Shown: piece by piece, positions 1 to 9,090 of the stretch
Numbering within the stretch: the stretch's first letter is position 1
Layout of the letters: every line of letters begins with the position of its first letter
Assembly (NCBI RefSeq): GCF_002362315.1
Contig: NZ_MTZV01000006.1
Coordinates: forward strand, 2,232,001 to 2,296,000
DNA: 64,000 bases
Direction: 5' to 3'
Source of the DNA: Paraburkholderia acidicola
GTDB lineage: Bacteria; Pseudomonadota; Gammaproteobacteria; Burkholderiales; Burkholderiaceae
The notes under the pieces: generated by a model
Told to the model about the DNA's origin: nothing
The model's database searches: none
Seen by the model: only the letters and a program-made list of their open reading frames with translations
Made by a program: the position numbers and the translations under genes

Positions 1-1870
1 ACTGTGCGACGAAGGGGGCGAAGTGTGCGGCGGCCGGTCCTCTGTAGGAGGCGGTCAGCAGTGTTTCCCGATACGCGAGCACCCGTTCGAACAACTGCTT
101 CGCTTCATCGAGTTCGAGATCGACCGGCTGGCCCACGTTGAGCTTCTTCTGCACATGATCGACCAGCGAAGCGAAGTCGTCGCGCCATGCGACTACTCTG
201 AATTCGTGCCGCCCGAGCCGCTCGAGCGGAATATGCGCGTGCCACATATCCATGCCGGCGGGCGATGCCACTGTCATCGGCGTCGTGTACCAGCCGGCTT
301 CGCCGACGGCGTGCCACTGCACCGCCGCGGCAATCTTGTCGTGGCCTTCAGCGAAAATCGCCGCGCGGATTTCGACGCGTTCGCCAACCACCCGCTTCAC
401 CGGGAAACGCCCGCCATCCACCGCGGGCGACACGCTTTCGATCACGACACGCGGCGCTGTCAGCGCGTCGTTCACGGTTTTCTTGCCGCTGTCCTTGCCG
501 CGCCCGGTGTCGACCGGCGGTGCGAGCTGCACCGGCGCCTCGGCGATCGCCGCGAACAGCCGGCAGGCGCCGGGCGCGAGCGTGAACGCATCGAGCGGTA
601 GCGGTGCGTGGCGCGCTGAAGTATCGATGGACTGGAAGCGCGTGAAATTGCCCGGCACGCCATCGAGAAAACGAGCAGGCTCGACATGCACCGCAGTGGT
701 GAGATCGGGATTGACGACGACGAGGACCGCATCGCTTGCGCTGCGCAGATCGCGTGTGTCGCCGCGCAGCAGCGCCGCGACGGGCGCGCCTGGGCCGCTT
801 AGTGTACGCAGTTCGCCCGATGCGTTGAGCGGCCAGGTGTCGCGCTGCAACGCGTTGGCCGTGGCGATCGTCTTGCACAGATCGAAGCGCGCATGGGTAG
901 CGAACTGCGCCGCATGCCCAGGCGACGCGGGGGCAGTGAGCGACAGCGGCTCGTCGATACCGTATTCGAAGCCCATCGGCATGAGCCAGCCGGTGCCGGT
1001 GGCGATGGCGACATTGAGTGCCCGACGATATGCACGCTCGACGAGCGCCACGTCATCGCGGCCGGCGAATTCCGCTGCGAGCCGCGTGTCGTACGGCGCT
1101 TCGGGGAAGGCGATGGGCCCGCCGAGCGGCAGCAGTGCCGCGTGCTCGTCGGTCATCCACGCGGCGCGGAAGTCCCACCAGCGCACCGACGAAAACACGC
1201 TGTCGAAGCCCGCGCCTTCGAGTGCGGCGAGATCGGTGCGTGTGAGACCGGGCGTGGCAGCGAGAAAGCGCAGCGCCGGGTACCGCGCACGGACTGCGGC
1301 GCGCAGCCGTTGCCAGACCGCACGCGGCACGCGATGCGGCGAATCGAAACGGAAACCGCCGAGACCCGCATCGGCAAGCGCGAGCAGCGTCTGGGTCCAC
1401 CAGTCGACGAGCGGCGCTTCGCTCAGATCATTGCGCGTGAAATCGCGCGTGAAGTCGAACAACGCGACGCTGTCGTCGCGATGCGCGTGGCGCGGATCGA
1501 GGCGGGCTGCCTCGCTGTCGAGCGGCTGGAACCAGTCGGGATGTGCTGCGTACAGTGCGCCATCGGCGGCAACCCGGTCGACGGCCAGATCGGCGAGCAG
1601 CGTCAGCCCGTGGGCGCGCGCAGCGACGGCGAGTGTGCGGAGAACCTCGGCAACTGGCCGCTCGGTGGCGAATACGGGATGCAGCCGCGTGTGATCGGCG
1701 GTGACGAACGCATGGCCGGCGCGCCCCGGCTGGAACAACCCACCGATCAGCAGATGATCGAAGCCGAGCGCAGCCGCATGGGCGAACTGCGCGGGCCACG
1801 CAGCGAGCGGCCCGACAAGAGGACCGTGGACAAAGTAGATCCGTGGCGCATACGCGTGAGCAGCTTCCAT
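1..1870 (-). CDS. glgE: GlgE-type alpha-1,4-glucan:maltose-1-phosphate maltosyltransferase, N-terminal part (runs off the left edge)
   Basis: About 623 codons are present; the reading frame stays open to base 1, so the C-terminal catalytic GlgE barrel lies outside. The first ~500 residues form an amylase-like (GH13) region with a recognisable strand-4 motif (GGFRFDSPHRVP) and a DLAVDRV motif. After it comes the GlgE N-terminal domain (DUF3416), seen as RVVIESVSPAVDGGRFPVKR and a following AIFAEGHD. GlgE transfers maltose from maltose-1-phosphate to growing alpha-glucan in the cytoplasm. The two-part layout matches the long (~1,100 residue) Burkholderia forms. The start is the ATG at 1868-1870, giving MEAAHAYAPRIYFVHG; the upstream GGAAA is only a weak RBS. 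Alternative: a glycosidase fused to DUF3416. Confidence 0.85.
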   Translation of the reverse strand, partial: MEAAHAYAPRIYFVHGPLVGPLAAWPAQFAHAAALGFDHLLIGGLFQPGRAGHAFVTADHTRLHPVFATERPVAEVLRTLAVAARAHGLTLLADLAVDRVAADGALYAAHPDWFQPLDSEAARLDPRHAHRDDSVALFDFTRDFTRNDLSEAPLVDWWTQTLLALADAGLGGFRFDSPHRVPRAVWQRLRAAVRARYPALRFLAATPGLTRTDLAALEGAGFDSVFSSVRWWDFRAAWMTDEHAALLPLGGPIAFPEAPYDTRLAAEFAGRDDVALVERAYRRALNVAIATGTGWLMPMGFEYGIDEPLSLTAPASPGHAAQFATHARFDLCKTIATANALQRDTWPLNASGELRTLSGPGAPVAALLRGDTRDLRSASDAVLVVVNPDLTTAVHVEPARFLDGVPGNFTRFQSIDTSARHAPLPLDAFTLAPGACRLFAAIAEAPVQLAPPVDTGRGKDSGKKTVNDALTAPRVVIESVSPAVDGGRFPVKRVVGERVEIRAAIFAEGHDKIAAAVQWHAVGEAGWYTTPMTVASPAGMDMWHAHIPLERLGRHEFRVVAWRDDFASLVDHVQKKLNVGQPVDLELDEAKQLFERVLAYRETLLTASYRGPAAAHFAPFVAQ

Positions 1871-2273
1871 CGATCGTTTCCAGATTCGTCCTGCTGCGGC
1901 GTGGATGCACGCGAGGTGCGATCACAGCCGCCCATTGGGCTTCCAGAGCCGGATGACGTGGAGCACGCGGCGGGCGCGAGCACCTGTTAGTCAATGTAGC
2001 GCAAAGATCGACACGCTGTCGTGTGTGACTGTATCCGGCGACGTGCGATCCCGTCCGTAGCGGGCAGTGCGATGACGGCGAGGGTCCGCGCAACGCCCGA
2101 ACGGTGGATGGATGCACTGCAGCAAACCCCGTGCCAGCGGTTGCGGCCGGGTAGCGCGACGTTTGCCTGGAGACGCGATGGGCGAGGTGGGTAAAACCGG
2201 CGCGGCGCGTGCGCGTTTTACAGGCCGCGTGTCGCGGCTGTCATGTGGTCTTCACGCGGTCTTAACGCGGCCT
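1871..2273. other. Intergenic stretch, no gene seen
   Basis: About 400 bases separate the glgE start from the end of the DUF1345 gene, both transcribed leftward. The stretch should hold the glgE promoter, but I see no convincing -35/-10 pair, no tRNA-like fold and no conserved small ORF. ORFs that cross it are shadows with Arg/Ser/Ala-rich translations. Confidence 0.5.
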
Positions 2274-2930
2274 TCATGAACCGAGCAGCCCCGCCGCGAT
2301 ATTGACGCACAGACCGAGCACCGCGACATTGAAATAGAACGACAGGATCGATTGGGCGAGCGTGGCGCGCCGGATCGAGCGCGAGCGCAGGACCACGTCC
2401 GACGTTTGCGACGCAACCGCAATCGTGAACGAGTAGTACAGGAAGTCCCAGTAGTTCGGATCGAGCGCGCTATCGGGGAACTGCAACGCGGTCTCGTTTG
2501 TGCCCGAGCTGTAGTAGAGCCGCGCGTAGTGCATCGTGAAGATGGTCGGGATCATGAACCACGCGCCGATCAGCGTGAAGCCGGTAAGCAGCGAGTGCAG
2601 CACGCTCGACGTGCTACTGCTACCCTTCGCCGCCGAGAGTTCGAGGATGATCGCCGCAATGCTCGCAACCGTCGCGACGCAGATCACGACCAGCACGACA
2701 CCGGCATTCTCGTCGTCGCGCATGGCGAATTCGCGCACCTGGTCGTGATGCGCGGCGGCCATGTGGATCCACATGAGCACCAGATACGTCCATACTGTGA
2801 CGTCCCACGCGATCAGCACGCGCACCATCGGTTTCAGCGAAGACGGAACGAGCAGCGCCGCGACGATACCGATGACCAGTGCGATCATCATGCGCGGCCG
2901 GTTACGGAGCACTTGCGGATAGAGGGTCAT
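2274..2930 (-). CDS. DUF1345 family inner-membrane protein
   Basis: 218 residues, highly hydrophobic. Segments that look membrane-spanning begin near residues 14, 38, 80, 112, 160 and 195. Family DUF1345 is recognised from the overall pattern, including the central DPNYWDFLYYSFTIAVASQTSDV block that family members share (a YFS/T-x-x-x-A-x-x-T-S-D-V signature). No enzymatic function is established for this family; it is annotated only as an integral membrane protein. The ATG start is followed by a positively charged N-terminus (RNRPR). It appears monocistronic: glgE lies 400 bases downstream and a divergent dehydrogenase operon lies upstream. Confidence 0.8.
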   Translation of the reverse strand: MTLYPQVLRNRPRMMIALVIGIVAALLVPSSLKPMVRVLIAWDVTVWTYLVLMWIHMAAAHHDQVREFAMRDDENAGVVLVVICVATVASIAAIILELSAAKGSSSTSSVLHSLLTGFTLIGAWFMIPTIFTMHYARLYYSSGTNETALQFPDSALDPNYWDFLYYSFTIAVASQTSDVVLRSRSIRRATLAQSILSFYFNVAVLGLCVNIAAGLLGS

Positions 2931-3225
2931 GGGCGTGTGATAGAAAGGAAAGCCGCGGAACCGGCTGCGGCGATTCTACTCGCGGGGTCCGGGCGATTTG
3001 TCGAAATGTCGCGCGAAGGCTATAGTTTTTTGCGCGCCGCCTTGCATGAAGCTTTCGCAGGCTTGAATAACACCGGCTGGCGCGAGTACGCAGCAACGAT
3101 ATAACAGAGACCGCGATAGCGGCACAACACGACCTGGTTTGGGGCGAACCGCTGGTGCGGTTTTCATGGCGACAAGCCGTGACGGCAGCACCGGTTGACA
3201 CAATACAACATCATCTGGAGCCCCC

Positions 3226-3807
3226 ATGACAGATGCTGGAGAGAACGATGCGCGCCATGTGGCGACGCATTCCGCGAGCCGCAGGGCATGGATGCTCGGC
3301 GCCTGCGCGACAGGCGCGGTGCTCGCTTTCGCGGTTGCCGGCCGCCCCGGTATGCAGGTCGGGGCCGGCTTCTTCGGCATTGCTCCCGCGTTCGCCGATG
3401 CGCCCGCGGGCGGCGGCCTCGACGCATTCGTCGCGTTATCGCAGCGGCTGACCGGCCACACCACATTCGATCCCATACTCAGCAAGCGCATCTACGATGC
3501 GCTCGCGAAATCCGACAGCCAGTTCACCCAGAACGTCGCATCGCTCAACACCTGGCTGCAGGGCCATGGCGGTGTGCCGTCCGATACCGTGACACAGGCG
3601 TTGCAGACCGATCAGCCGGCGCTCGCGAAAACCATCGGCGCGATCATGCGCGCGTGGTACCTGGGGCTCGTCGGCGAGATGCCGCATGTGCAGGTGGTCG
3701 CCTACGAACGCGCCCTGATGTTCGAACCCGTGAAGGATGTCCTGACGATTCCGTCGTATTGCCGCGACGTGCCGTTCTACTGGACCCAGAAGCCCGCCAG
3801 TGTCTGA
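3226..3807 (+). CDS. Tat-exported small subunit of a membrane-bound FAD sugar/alcohol dehydrogenase
   Basis: 193 residues. The N-terminus has a twin-arginine signal (SASRRAWMLGACATGAVLAF) and then a stretch ending AFADAP, a plausible cleavage region. The mature part has the sorbitol/gluconate/fructose dehydrogenase small-subunit pattern (FVALSQRLTG near residue 69; a C-terminal YCRDVPFYW). In related FAD-glucose, gluconate and fructose dehydrogenases this subunit carries the signal and escorts the folded flavoprotein through Tat. It is followed after 93 bases by the GMC subunit and then a tri-haem cytochrome, the usual gamma-alpha-beta order. The substrate cannot be read from sequence. Confidence 0.85.
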   Translation: MTDAGENDARHVATHSASRRAWMLGACATGAVLAFAVAGRPGMQVGAGFFGIAPAFADAPAGGGLDAFVALSQRLTGHTTFDPILSKRIYDALAKSDSQFTQNVASLNTWLQGHGGVPSDTVTQALQTDQPALAKTIGAIMRAWYLGLVGEMPHVQVVAYERALMFEPVKDVLTIPSYCRDVPFYWTQKPASV

Positions 3808-3900
3808 GCGACACCGGTCTCTCGCACGCCGTGCGCCGCCCGTGGCGGACGTTACGGCGTACCTCAGCAAGCAACGATAAGCCAGCAGGAGAGGGCAACC

Positions 3901-5502
3901 ATGGCAAATTCAACTTCCGCCGACGTCGTTGTAGTCGGTTCGGGCGTGGCGGGCGGTCTCGTCGCGCATCAGATGGCGCTGGCCGGCGCGTCGGTGATCG
4001 TGCTCGAAGCGGGGCCGCGCATTCCGCGCTGGCAGATCGTCGAGAACTTCCGCAACTCGCCGGCGAAGTCCGACTTCGCGACGCCGTATCCGTCGACACC
4101 GTACGCGCCGCATCCCGAGTATTCGCCGGAGAACAACTACCTGATCCAGAAGGGCGAGTATCCGTACAACTCGCAGTACGTGCGGCTGGTGGGCGGGACG
4201 ACGTGGCACTGGGCCGCGGCGACCTGGCGTCTGCTGCCGTCCGACTTCCAGTTGAAGAAGCTGTACGGCGTGGGCCGCGACTGGCCGTATCCGTATGAGA
4301 CGCTCGAGCCGTGGTACTACGCGGCCGAAGTCCAGCTCGGCGTGTCCGGTCCCGATGCGAAGGTGGACCTCGGCTCGCCGCGTTCGAAACCATACCCGAT
4401 GAATGCGCTGCCGCTGTCGTACATGGACCAGCGCTTCATGGACGTACTGAACCCGCAAGGCTTCAAGGTCGTACCCGAGCCGGTCGCGCGCAACAGCCGG
4501 CCGTACGATGCGCGACCGACCTGCTGTGGCAACAACAACTGCATGCCGATCTGTCCGATTGCCGCGATGTACAACGGCGTCGTACACGCGGAGAAAGCAG
4601 AACAGGCGGGCGCGAAATTGATCGCCGAGGCAGTCGTCTACAAGATCGAGGCGGACAACAAAGGGCTCATCACCGCGGTCCACTACAAGGACCCGAACGG
4701 CAACAGCACGCGCGTGACCGGCAAGCTGTTCGTGCTCGCCGCAAACGGCATCGAAACACCAAAGCTGATGCTGATGTCGACCTCCGATAAATTTCCGCAC
4801 GGCATTGGCAACAGCTCCGACCAGGTCGGCCGCAACCTGATGGACCATCCGGGCACCGGCGTGACGTTCCTCGCCAACGAGCCGTTGTGGCCCGGACGCG
4901 GACCGATGGAAATGACCTCGATCGTCAACTTCCGCGACGGCGCGTTCCGCTCCGATTACGCAGCGAAGAAACTGCATCTGTCGAACGGCGTGCCGACGAT
5001 GAGCGTCACAGCCGCGCTGCTGAAAAACGGTGTGACGGGCGCCGAACTCGACCGGCAGATCCGCGACCGGGCGTCGCGCACGCTGAGCATCAACAGTTTT
5101 CACGAGCATCTGGCGGAGCCGCAAAACCGCATCATTCCTTCGTCCGATCACAAGGATGCGCTGGGTATTCCACAGCCCGAGATCTACTACTCGATCAACG
5201 ACTACGTGAAGAAGAGCGCCGCCAACACGCACGAACTGTATGCGCAGATCGCGGGGCTGTTCGGCGGTACCGAGGTGAGCTTCGACGATACCTTCGCGCC
5301 GAACAATCACATCATGGGCACGACGATCATGGGCAGCGATGCGGCCGATTCGGTGGTTGATAGTGATTGCCGCACACACGATCATGCGAATCTGTTCATT
5401 GCGAGCAGCAGCGTGATGCCGACTGCCGCTTCGGTGAACTGCACGCTGACGATTGGCGCGCTGGCGCTGAAGCTGGCCGACAAGCTCAAGCGTGAAATCT
5501 GA
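3901..5502 (+). CDS. GMC-family FAD dehydrogenase catalytic subunit with 3Fe-4S Cys cluster
   Basis: 533 residues. An N-terminal dinucleotide-binding motif GSGVAGGLVAHQ lies at ~17 and GGTTWHWAAATWR at ~99 (FAD contact). A Cys motif TCCGNNNCMPICP lies near residue 203, matching the 3Fe-4S site described in FAD-glucose dehydrogenase alpha subunits. The C-terminal GMC active site includes NNHIMGTTIMG, with the His, and a later SVNCTLTIGALALKLAD. It oxidises a sugar, sugar acid or polyol at the periplasmic face and passes electrons to the cytochrome encoded next. It has no signal of its own, so export probably depends on the Tat small subunit. It has a good RBS (GGAGAGG) before ATG 3901. Candidate substrates are glucose, gluconate, 2-ketogluconate and sorbitol. 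Confidence 0.9.
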   Translation: MANSTSADVVVVGSGVAGGLVAHQMALAGASVIVLEAGPRIPRWQIVENFRNSPAKSDFATPYPSTPYAPHPEYSPENNYLIQKGEYPYNSQYVRLVGGTTWHWAAATWRLLPSDFQLKKLYGVGRDWPYPYETLEPWYYAAEVQLGVSGPDAKVDLGSPRSKPYPMNALPLSYMDQRFMDVLNPQGFKVVPEPVARNSRPYDARPTCCGNNNCMPICPIAAMYNGVVHAEKAEQAGAKLIAEAVVYKIEADNKGLITAVHYKDPNGNSTRVTGKLFVLAANGIETPKLMLMSTSDKFPHGIGNSSDQVGRNLMDHPGTGVTFLANEPLWPGRGPMEMTSIVNFRDGAFRSDYAAKKLHLSNGVPTMSVTAALLKNGVTGAELDRQIRDRASRTLSINSFHEHLAEPQNRIIPSSDHKDALGIPQPEIYYSINDYVKKSAANTHELYAQIAGLFGGTEVSFDDTFAPNNHIMGTTIMGSDAADSVVDSDCRTHDHANLFIASSSVMPTAASVNCTLTIGALALKLADKLKREI

Positions 5503-5524
5503 CCGGACCCGACGGAGAGCCACC

Positions 5525-6943
5525 ATGACGAAATTGACGTCTCGCGTGCATCCGGCCGGCGACGTCGCCGTGCAGATGCAGGTAAAACGCCGCCGCCTGA
5601 GGGTTGCGACGCTGGCAGCGGGCTTCTCGCTGTTCGCGTTGTATCTCGCCTGGCATGCGTGGCACGATCCTCAATCGCAGCATCAGGACGAACTGCCGAT
5701 CACCCAGGCGCGCGCGCAGGATGCATCGTCCGATCAGGCGGTTGCGGTGCCCGGCCCCGATCTCGTGAAGCGCGGCGAGTACCTCGCGCGCGCGGGCGAC
5801 TGCGTTGCGTGTCACACCGCGGACAAGAGTCGTCCGTACGCGGGCGGCCTGCCGATCGCCACGCCGTTCGGCACGATCTATACGCCCAACATCACACCGG
5901 ATCCCGATACCGGCATCGGCCAGTGGAGCGACGCGGAGTTCCTGCGCGCGATGCATGAGGGCATCGGCAAAAGCGGCGAGCGGCTGTACCCCGCGTTCCC
6001 TTACGCGGAGTACACGCGGGTCACCGATCAGGACGTGCTCGCGATCCGCGCGTATCTGAATACGCTTGCGCCCGTGCATTTCACGCCGCCGCGCAACGAC
6101 CTGAAGTTTCCGTTCAATCAGCGCTGGCTGATGACGTTCTGGAATCTCGTCAATTTCACCGAAGGGCGCTTCGTGCCCGATCCGAAGCAGAGCGCGGAGT
6201 GGAATCGCGGGGCGTATCTGGTGCAGGGGCTTGCGCATTGCGAGGAATGCCACACGCCGCGTAATGTCATGCAGGGGCTGAAGTCGAGCGATCGTTTATC
6301 GGGAGCGGTCCAGGCGGGTTGGCACGCGTTCAACATCACACCGGACAAGAACAGCGGCATCGGCAACTGGAGCGACGACGAACTGGTCAGCTATCTGTCG
6401 ACCGGTGTCGCACCGGGTCGCGCCAATGCGGCCGGCCCGATGGCCGAGGTGGTGGCCGACAGCACGCAGTATCTGAACAACGAGGATTTGCGCTCAATCG
6501 TGACGTACCTGCGTAGCGTGCCGCCGGTGAGCGGCGGCGAAACGCGGCCACGCGACCAGTGGGGCAAGCCCGCCGACGATGTCACCGCGCTACGCGGCCA
6601 GACCATCACGAGCGTGAACGGCGCGCAGCTGTTTATCGCGAACTGCGCGACCTGCCACAACTGGACCGGGCAGGGCGTCGGAGCGAGTGCGCCGGGCGCG
6701 TACCCCTCGCTGCTTCACAACAGCGTGGTCGGCGCCAGCGATGCAAACAATCTCGCGATGGTGATCCTGCACGGCGTGAGTCGCACGACGAAACAGGCCG
6801 ACGTGCTGATGCCTGCGTTCGGCGATCAACTGACCGACGATCAGGTGGCCGCCATCACCAACTACGTGACAAAGCAGTTCGGCAATCCGCAGTCGACAGT
6901 GACCGTCGATCAGATCGCGAAGCTGCGCACACTGCAACAATGA
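5525..6943 (+). CDS. Tri-haem cytochrome c subunit of the FAD dehydrogenase
   Basis: 472 residues from ATG 5525, which follows GGAGAG by a normal distance. The longer GTG start at 5492, inside the previous gene, was not chosen. One hydrophobic segment near residues 25-42 looks like an uncleaved anchor. Three CXXCH haem motifs are present: CVACH (~97), CEECH (~240) and CATCH (~376). This is the architecture of the membrane-bound cytochrome subunits of gluconate, alcohol and glucose dehydrogenases, which pass electrons from the flavoprotein to ubiquinone or oxidase. It is the last gene of the three-gene unit; 138 bases follow before the next gene. Confidence 0.9.
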   Translation: MTKLTSRVHPAGDVAVQMQVKRRRLRVATLAAGFSLFALYLAWHAWHDPQSQHQDELPITQARAQDASSDQAVAVPGPDLVKRGEYLARAGDCVACHTADKSRPYAGGLPIATPFGTIYTPNITPDPDTGIGQWSDAEFLRAMHEGIGKSGERLYPAFPYAEYTRVTDQDVLAIRAYLNTLAPVHFTPPRNDLKFPFNQRWLMTFWNLVNFTEGRFVPDPKQSAEWNRGAYLVQGLAHCEECHTPRNVMQGLKSSDRLSGAVQAGWHAFNITPDKNSGIGNWSDDELVSYLSTGVAPGRANAAGPMAEVVADSTQYLNNEDLRSIVTYLRSVPPVSGGETRPRDQWGKPADDVTALRGQTITSVNGAQLFIANCATCHNWTGQGVGASAPGAYPSLLHNSVVGASDANNLAMVILHGVSRTTKQADVLMPAFGDQLTDDQVAAITNYVTKQFGNPQSTVTVDQIAKLRTLQQ

Positions 6944-7081
6944 CCCTGCGGGCGGCGTGTACCCGGTAGCGATTGCCGGGCGCATCGCCCGCAGGCTTGC
7001 AAGCGCTTACAAGAACCGGTCGCGCGCAGAAAAGATGGCAAGCGCGCATACGGGCGATTTGCGGCGCACTATCATGTTGCT

Positions 7082-7831
7082 ATGCACACTCCTTCCGCCA
7101 CTTCGGCTGCGCCTGTCGTTCAGCACCACCCGGCCAACGCGCAGGGCCGCGATTACGTCGTCGGCGATCTGCATGGTTGCGTGGATGCGCTGCGCTATCT
7201 GCTGCGCGAAATCGCCTTCGATCCCGCACGCGACCGGTTGTTTTCGGTTGGCGACCTGGTCGACCGCGGGACGCAATCGGAGGAAGCGCTCGCGTTGCTC
7301 GGCAAGCCGTGGTTCCACGCGGTGCTTGGCAATCACGAGGACACGCTGTGCGCGGTTGCCGAAGGGCGCTTGAAGCGCCAGTGGTGGTATGGCATTGGCG
7401 GCGGATGGGCGGCCGCGGTGCCGCTGGAGCGCCTGCAACAGCATGCACACAGGTTGAGGACGCTGCCGCTCGTGCGGGTCGTGGGCAGCGGCACGACGCG
7501 CTTTAACGTGCTGCATGCGGAGTTCTTTGGCACGGATGCCGAACTCGATGCCGAACACTTTTCCGACGAGCAGCGTCATCAGTTGCTATGGGGCCGCGCA
7601 CTTGCGTCGGGCAATCGCGACGTGCACGGCCAGGCCGGGCTATCGCTGACCTATTGCGGTCATACGCCGATGCGCGAGATGCAGCAGATCGGCGCGCAGG
7701 TGTTCATCGATACCGGCGCGTTCGGGCCGGGCGGCAAGCTGACGATCGTCGAGGCGCGCAAGCCGCATCGGTGGTCGATATCCGTTGAAGCGGCGCGTGC
7801 AGATGGCGCGGCTGCGCTGGCGTTGCCCTGA
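7082..7831 (+). CDS. PrpA/lambda-type serine/threonine phosphatase (metallophosphoesterase)
   Basis: 249 residues. The calcineurin-like core is explicit: GDLHGC (~29), GDLVDRG (~57) and GNHED (~82), which supply the di-metal ligands. A late CGHTP motif (~195) supplies the last His. The family hydrolyses phosphoproteins or small phosphoesters in the cytoplasm (PrpA/PrpB in E. coli, lambda phosphatase). A leader of about 22 residues rich in Ser/Ala/Pro precedes the domain, so the true start could be slightly internal. It is convergent with the RES toxin gene, whose end is 22 bases away. Confidence 0.85.
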   Translation: MHTPSATSAAPVVQHHPANAQGRDYVVGDLHGCVDALRYLLREIAFDPARDRLFSVGDLVDRGTQSEEALALLGKPWFHAVLGNHEDTLCAVAEGRLKRQWWYGIGGGWAAAVPLERLQQHAHRLRTLPLVRVVGSGTTRFNVLHAEFFGTDAELDAEHFSDEQRHQLLWGRALASGNRDVHGQAGLSLTYCGHTPMREMQQIGAQVFIDTGAFGPGGKLTIVEARKPHRWSISVEAARADGAAALALP

Positions 7832-7853
7832 CTGACTGTTTGCATTTCGGTTT

Positions 7854-8555
7854 TTATCCCACCTGACTCAACTCGAACACCATGTCGACGGCGTTGCCGT
7901 TCCAGTTGTATTCGAGGTACGCGGCATGGTGACAATCCCGCAGCACCGTGGTGCTGAACGCAGCGAGACATTCGCCACCCGGATCGCGCACCGACGGATA
8001 GGCAATGCCCGGTGCGCCAGTCGTGCGCACTGCGCGGCCGAGCATCTGGCCGGGCAGGTAGTCGACCGGTGACAGCACGCCGGGATCGAGCGACGGGTCG
8101 TCGCGTAGATCGACCACCTTGCCCTGCGCGCTCACCGTATAAAGGCGCATCTGCTGCCGCAGCGGTGGCTCTTGCGTCGCGGCGAGAAACTGGCCCGTGT
8201 GATAGCGCGTTTCTGCGATCGCGGTGGCCCGCGAGCGCGCGCAGTAGAACACGCCGTAGGTGCCGTCCGAAAAGCGGCTGCCGCCCGGATTCAGATGCGT
8301 CAAGGCAGCCATGATCGGCCCCCAGCCCTTGCCGAAGCGGCGTTCCTCGCGCGGTACCAGATCGAGATCGCCGACTTCGGTGCGCAGGCGGTCGTTGGTC
8401 ATCTCTTCGAGCTTGTAGAGCGCTTCGAAGTCTTCGGGCGAGGCGACGCGGTCGAACAGGTTCACAGCCGGGAAGCGCGTCGGGATCACGCGATACGCGG
8501 GCGACCAGGCGAGCGGCGACGTGCGCCAGCGGTCCTGCCAGTGCGGTTCAGTCAC
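7854..8555 (-). CDS. RES-family toxin of a type II toxin-antitoxin pair
   Basis: 233 residues from a GTG start at 8553-8555 that overlaps the TGA of the antitoxin gene by 4 bases (GTGA), implying coupled translation. RES landmarks are R in SPAYRVIPTRF, E in AIAETRYHTGQF and a late S in YPSVRDPGG. These are the Arg-Glu-Ser residues that name the domain. Characterised RES toxins either degrade NAD+ (MbcT, RES-Xre) or ADP-ribosylate phosphoribosylpyrophosphate synthetase (ParT). The sequence does not say which applies here. The longer reading-frame start upstream would run inside the antitoxin gene and was rejected. Confidence 0.88.
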   Translation of the reverse strand: MTEPHWQDRWRTSPLAWSPAYRVIPTRFPAVNLFDRVASPEDFEALYKLEEMTNDRLRTEVGDLDLVPREERRFGKGWGPIMAALTHLNPGGSRFSDGTYGVFYCARSRATAIAETRYHTGQFLAATQEPPLRQQMRLYTVSAQGKVVDLRDDPSLDPGVLSPVDYLPGQMLGRAVRTTGAPGIAYPSVRDPGGECLAAFSTTVLRDCHHAAYLEYNWNGNAVDMVFELSQVG

Positions 8556-8989
8556 GCCCAGCCGCCTCGCATTGCGTCGAGGTACTGGCGCACGGCGACC
8601 AGGTCGCTGAGGTTGCCGGCGAGCATGCGGTCGAGCGCGCGGCGGCCGCCGAACGGCGGCGCACTGTTGGGGCGCTTGACCCAGGCATCGGCGGCGTGCG
8701 GCTGCGGCAGCAGGATTTGCAGTGCCTTGTAGATGCCGAGCATCAGCGATAAGCGCTCGAGCGTGTCGCGCCCGAGCCGCGCGGTTTCCGGCATGGCCTT
8801 CCATTTGAAGAACGTCGACCGGCCGGGCGAACCGAGCAGGACGATCTGTTCGTCGGCGCTCAGATCCCAGTCTCGCGCGATGTTGAAGAACGCGCGCAGG
8901 CCCGCGGCGGACATATCCGCGACGGACGGTTCCCCGAGAGCCCGGCGCTGCGGCTCTCGCGAAGCGGAAGCATGGGCGGCAGATGACAT
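8552..8989 (-). CDS. MbcA/ParS/Xre-family antitoxin
   Basis: 145 residues. The N-terminal ~30 residues are poorly conserved in style. A helix-rich region (DLSADEQIVLLGSPGRSTFF) suggests the Xre-like DNA-binding half, and the C-terminal part (ALDRMLAGNLSDLVAVRQYL) is the DUF2384 toxin-binding region found in RES antitoxins. It neutralises the RES toxin encoded immediately downstream and probably represses the operon. The upstream palindrome at 9021-9042 is the likely operator. The pair is isolated from its neighbours on both sides. Confidence 0.88.
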   Translation of the reverse strand: MSSAAHASASREPQRRALGEPSVADMSAAGLRAFFNIARDWDLSADEQIVLLGSPGRSTFFKWKAMPETARLGRDTLERLSLMLGIYKALQILLPQPHAADAWVKRPNSAPPFGGRRALDRMLAGNLSDLVAVRQYLDAMRGGWA

Positions 8990-9020
8990 GATTTAGTCCT
9001 TAATTGAACTTCTATGTGAT

Positions 9021-9042
9021 ATTAGTCCATTTATGGATTAAT
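9021..9042. promoter_or_regulatory. Palindromic operator candidate of the RES/Xre operon
   Basis: ATTAGTCCA-TTTA-TGGATTAAT is a near-perfect inverted repeat lying 32 bases upstream of the antitoxin ATG in an AT-rich pocket. The core half-site TTAGTCC occurs again at 8993-8999, close to the start codon. This is typical of an autoregulated toxin-antitoxin promoter; binding by this antitoxin is inferred. Confidence 0.55.
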
Positions 9043-9090
9043 GCAAGGCCTGTATACCGATTGGTCATGAAATTCCCGCCCGCGCGGGTT

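Noticed and set aside
252..1694. 480-codon open frame on the plus strand
   Set aside because: It is antisense to glgE. Its translation is Arg/Ser/Ala-rich without domains, and the opposite strand has clear glucan-enzyme motifs.
3910..5526. 538-codon open frame on the minus strand
   Set aside because: It mirrors the GMC dehydrogenase gene; the His/Arg/Val-rich product has no recognisable fold.
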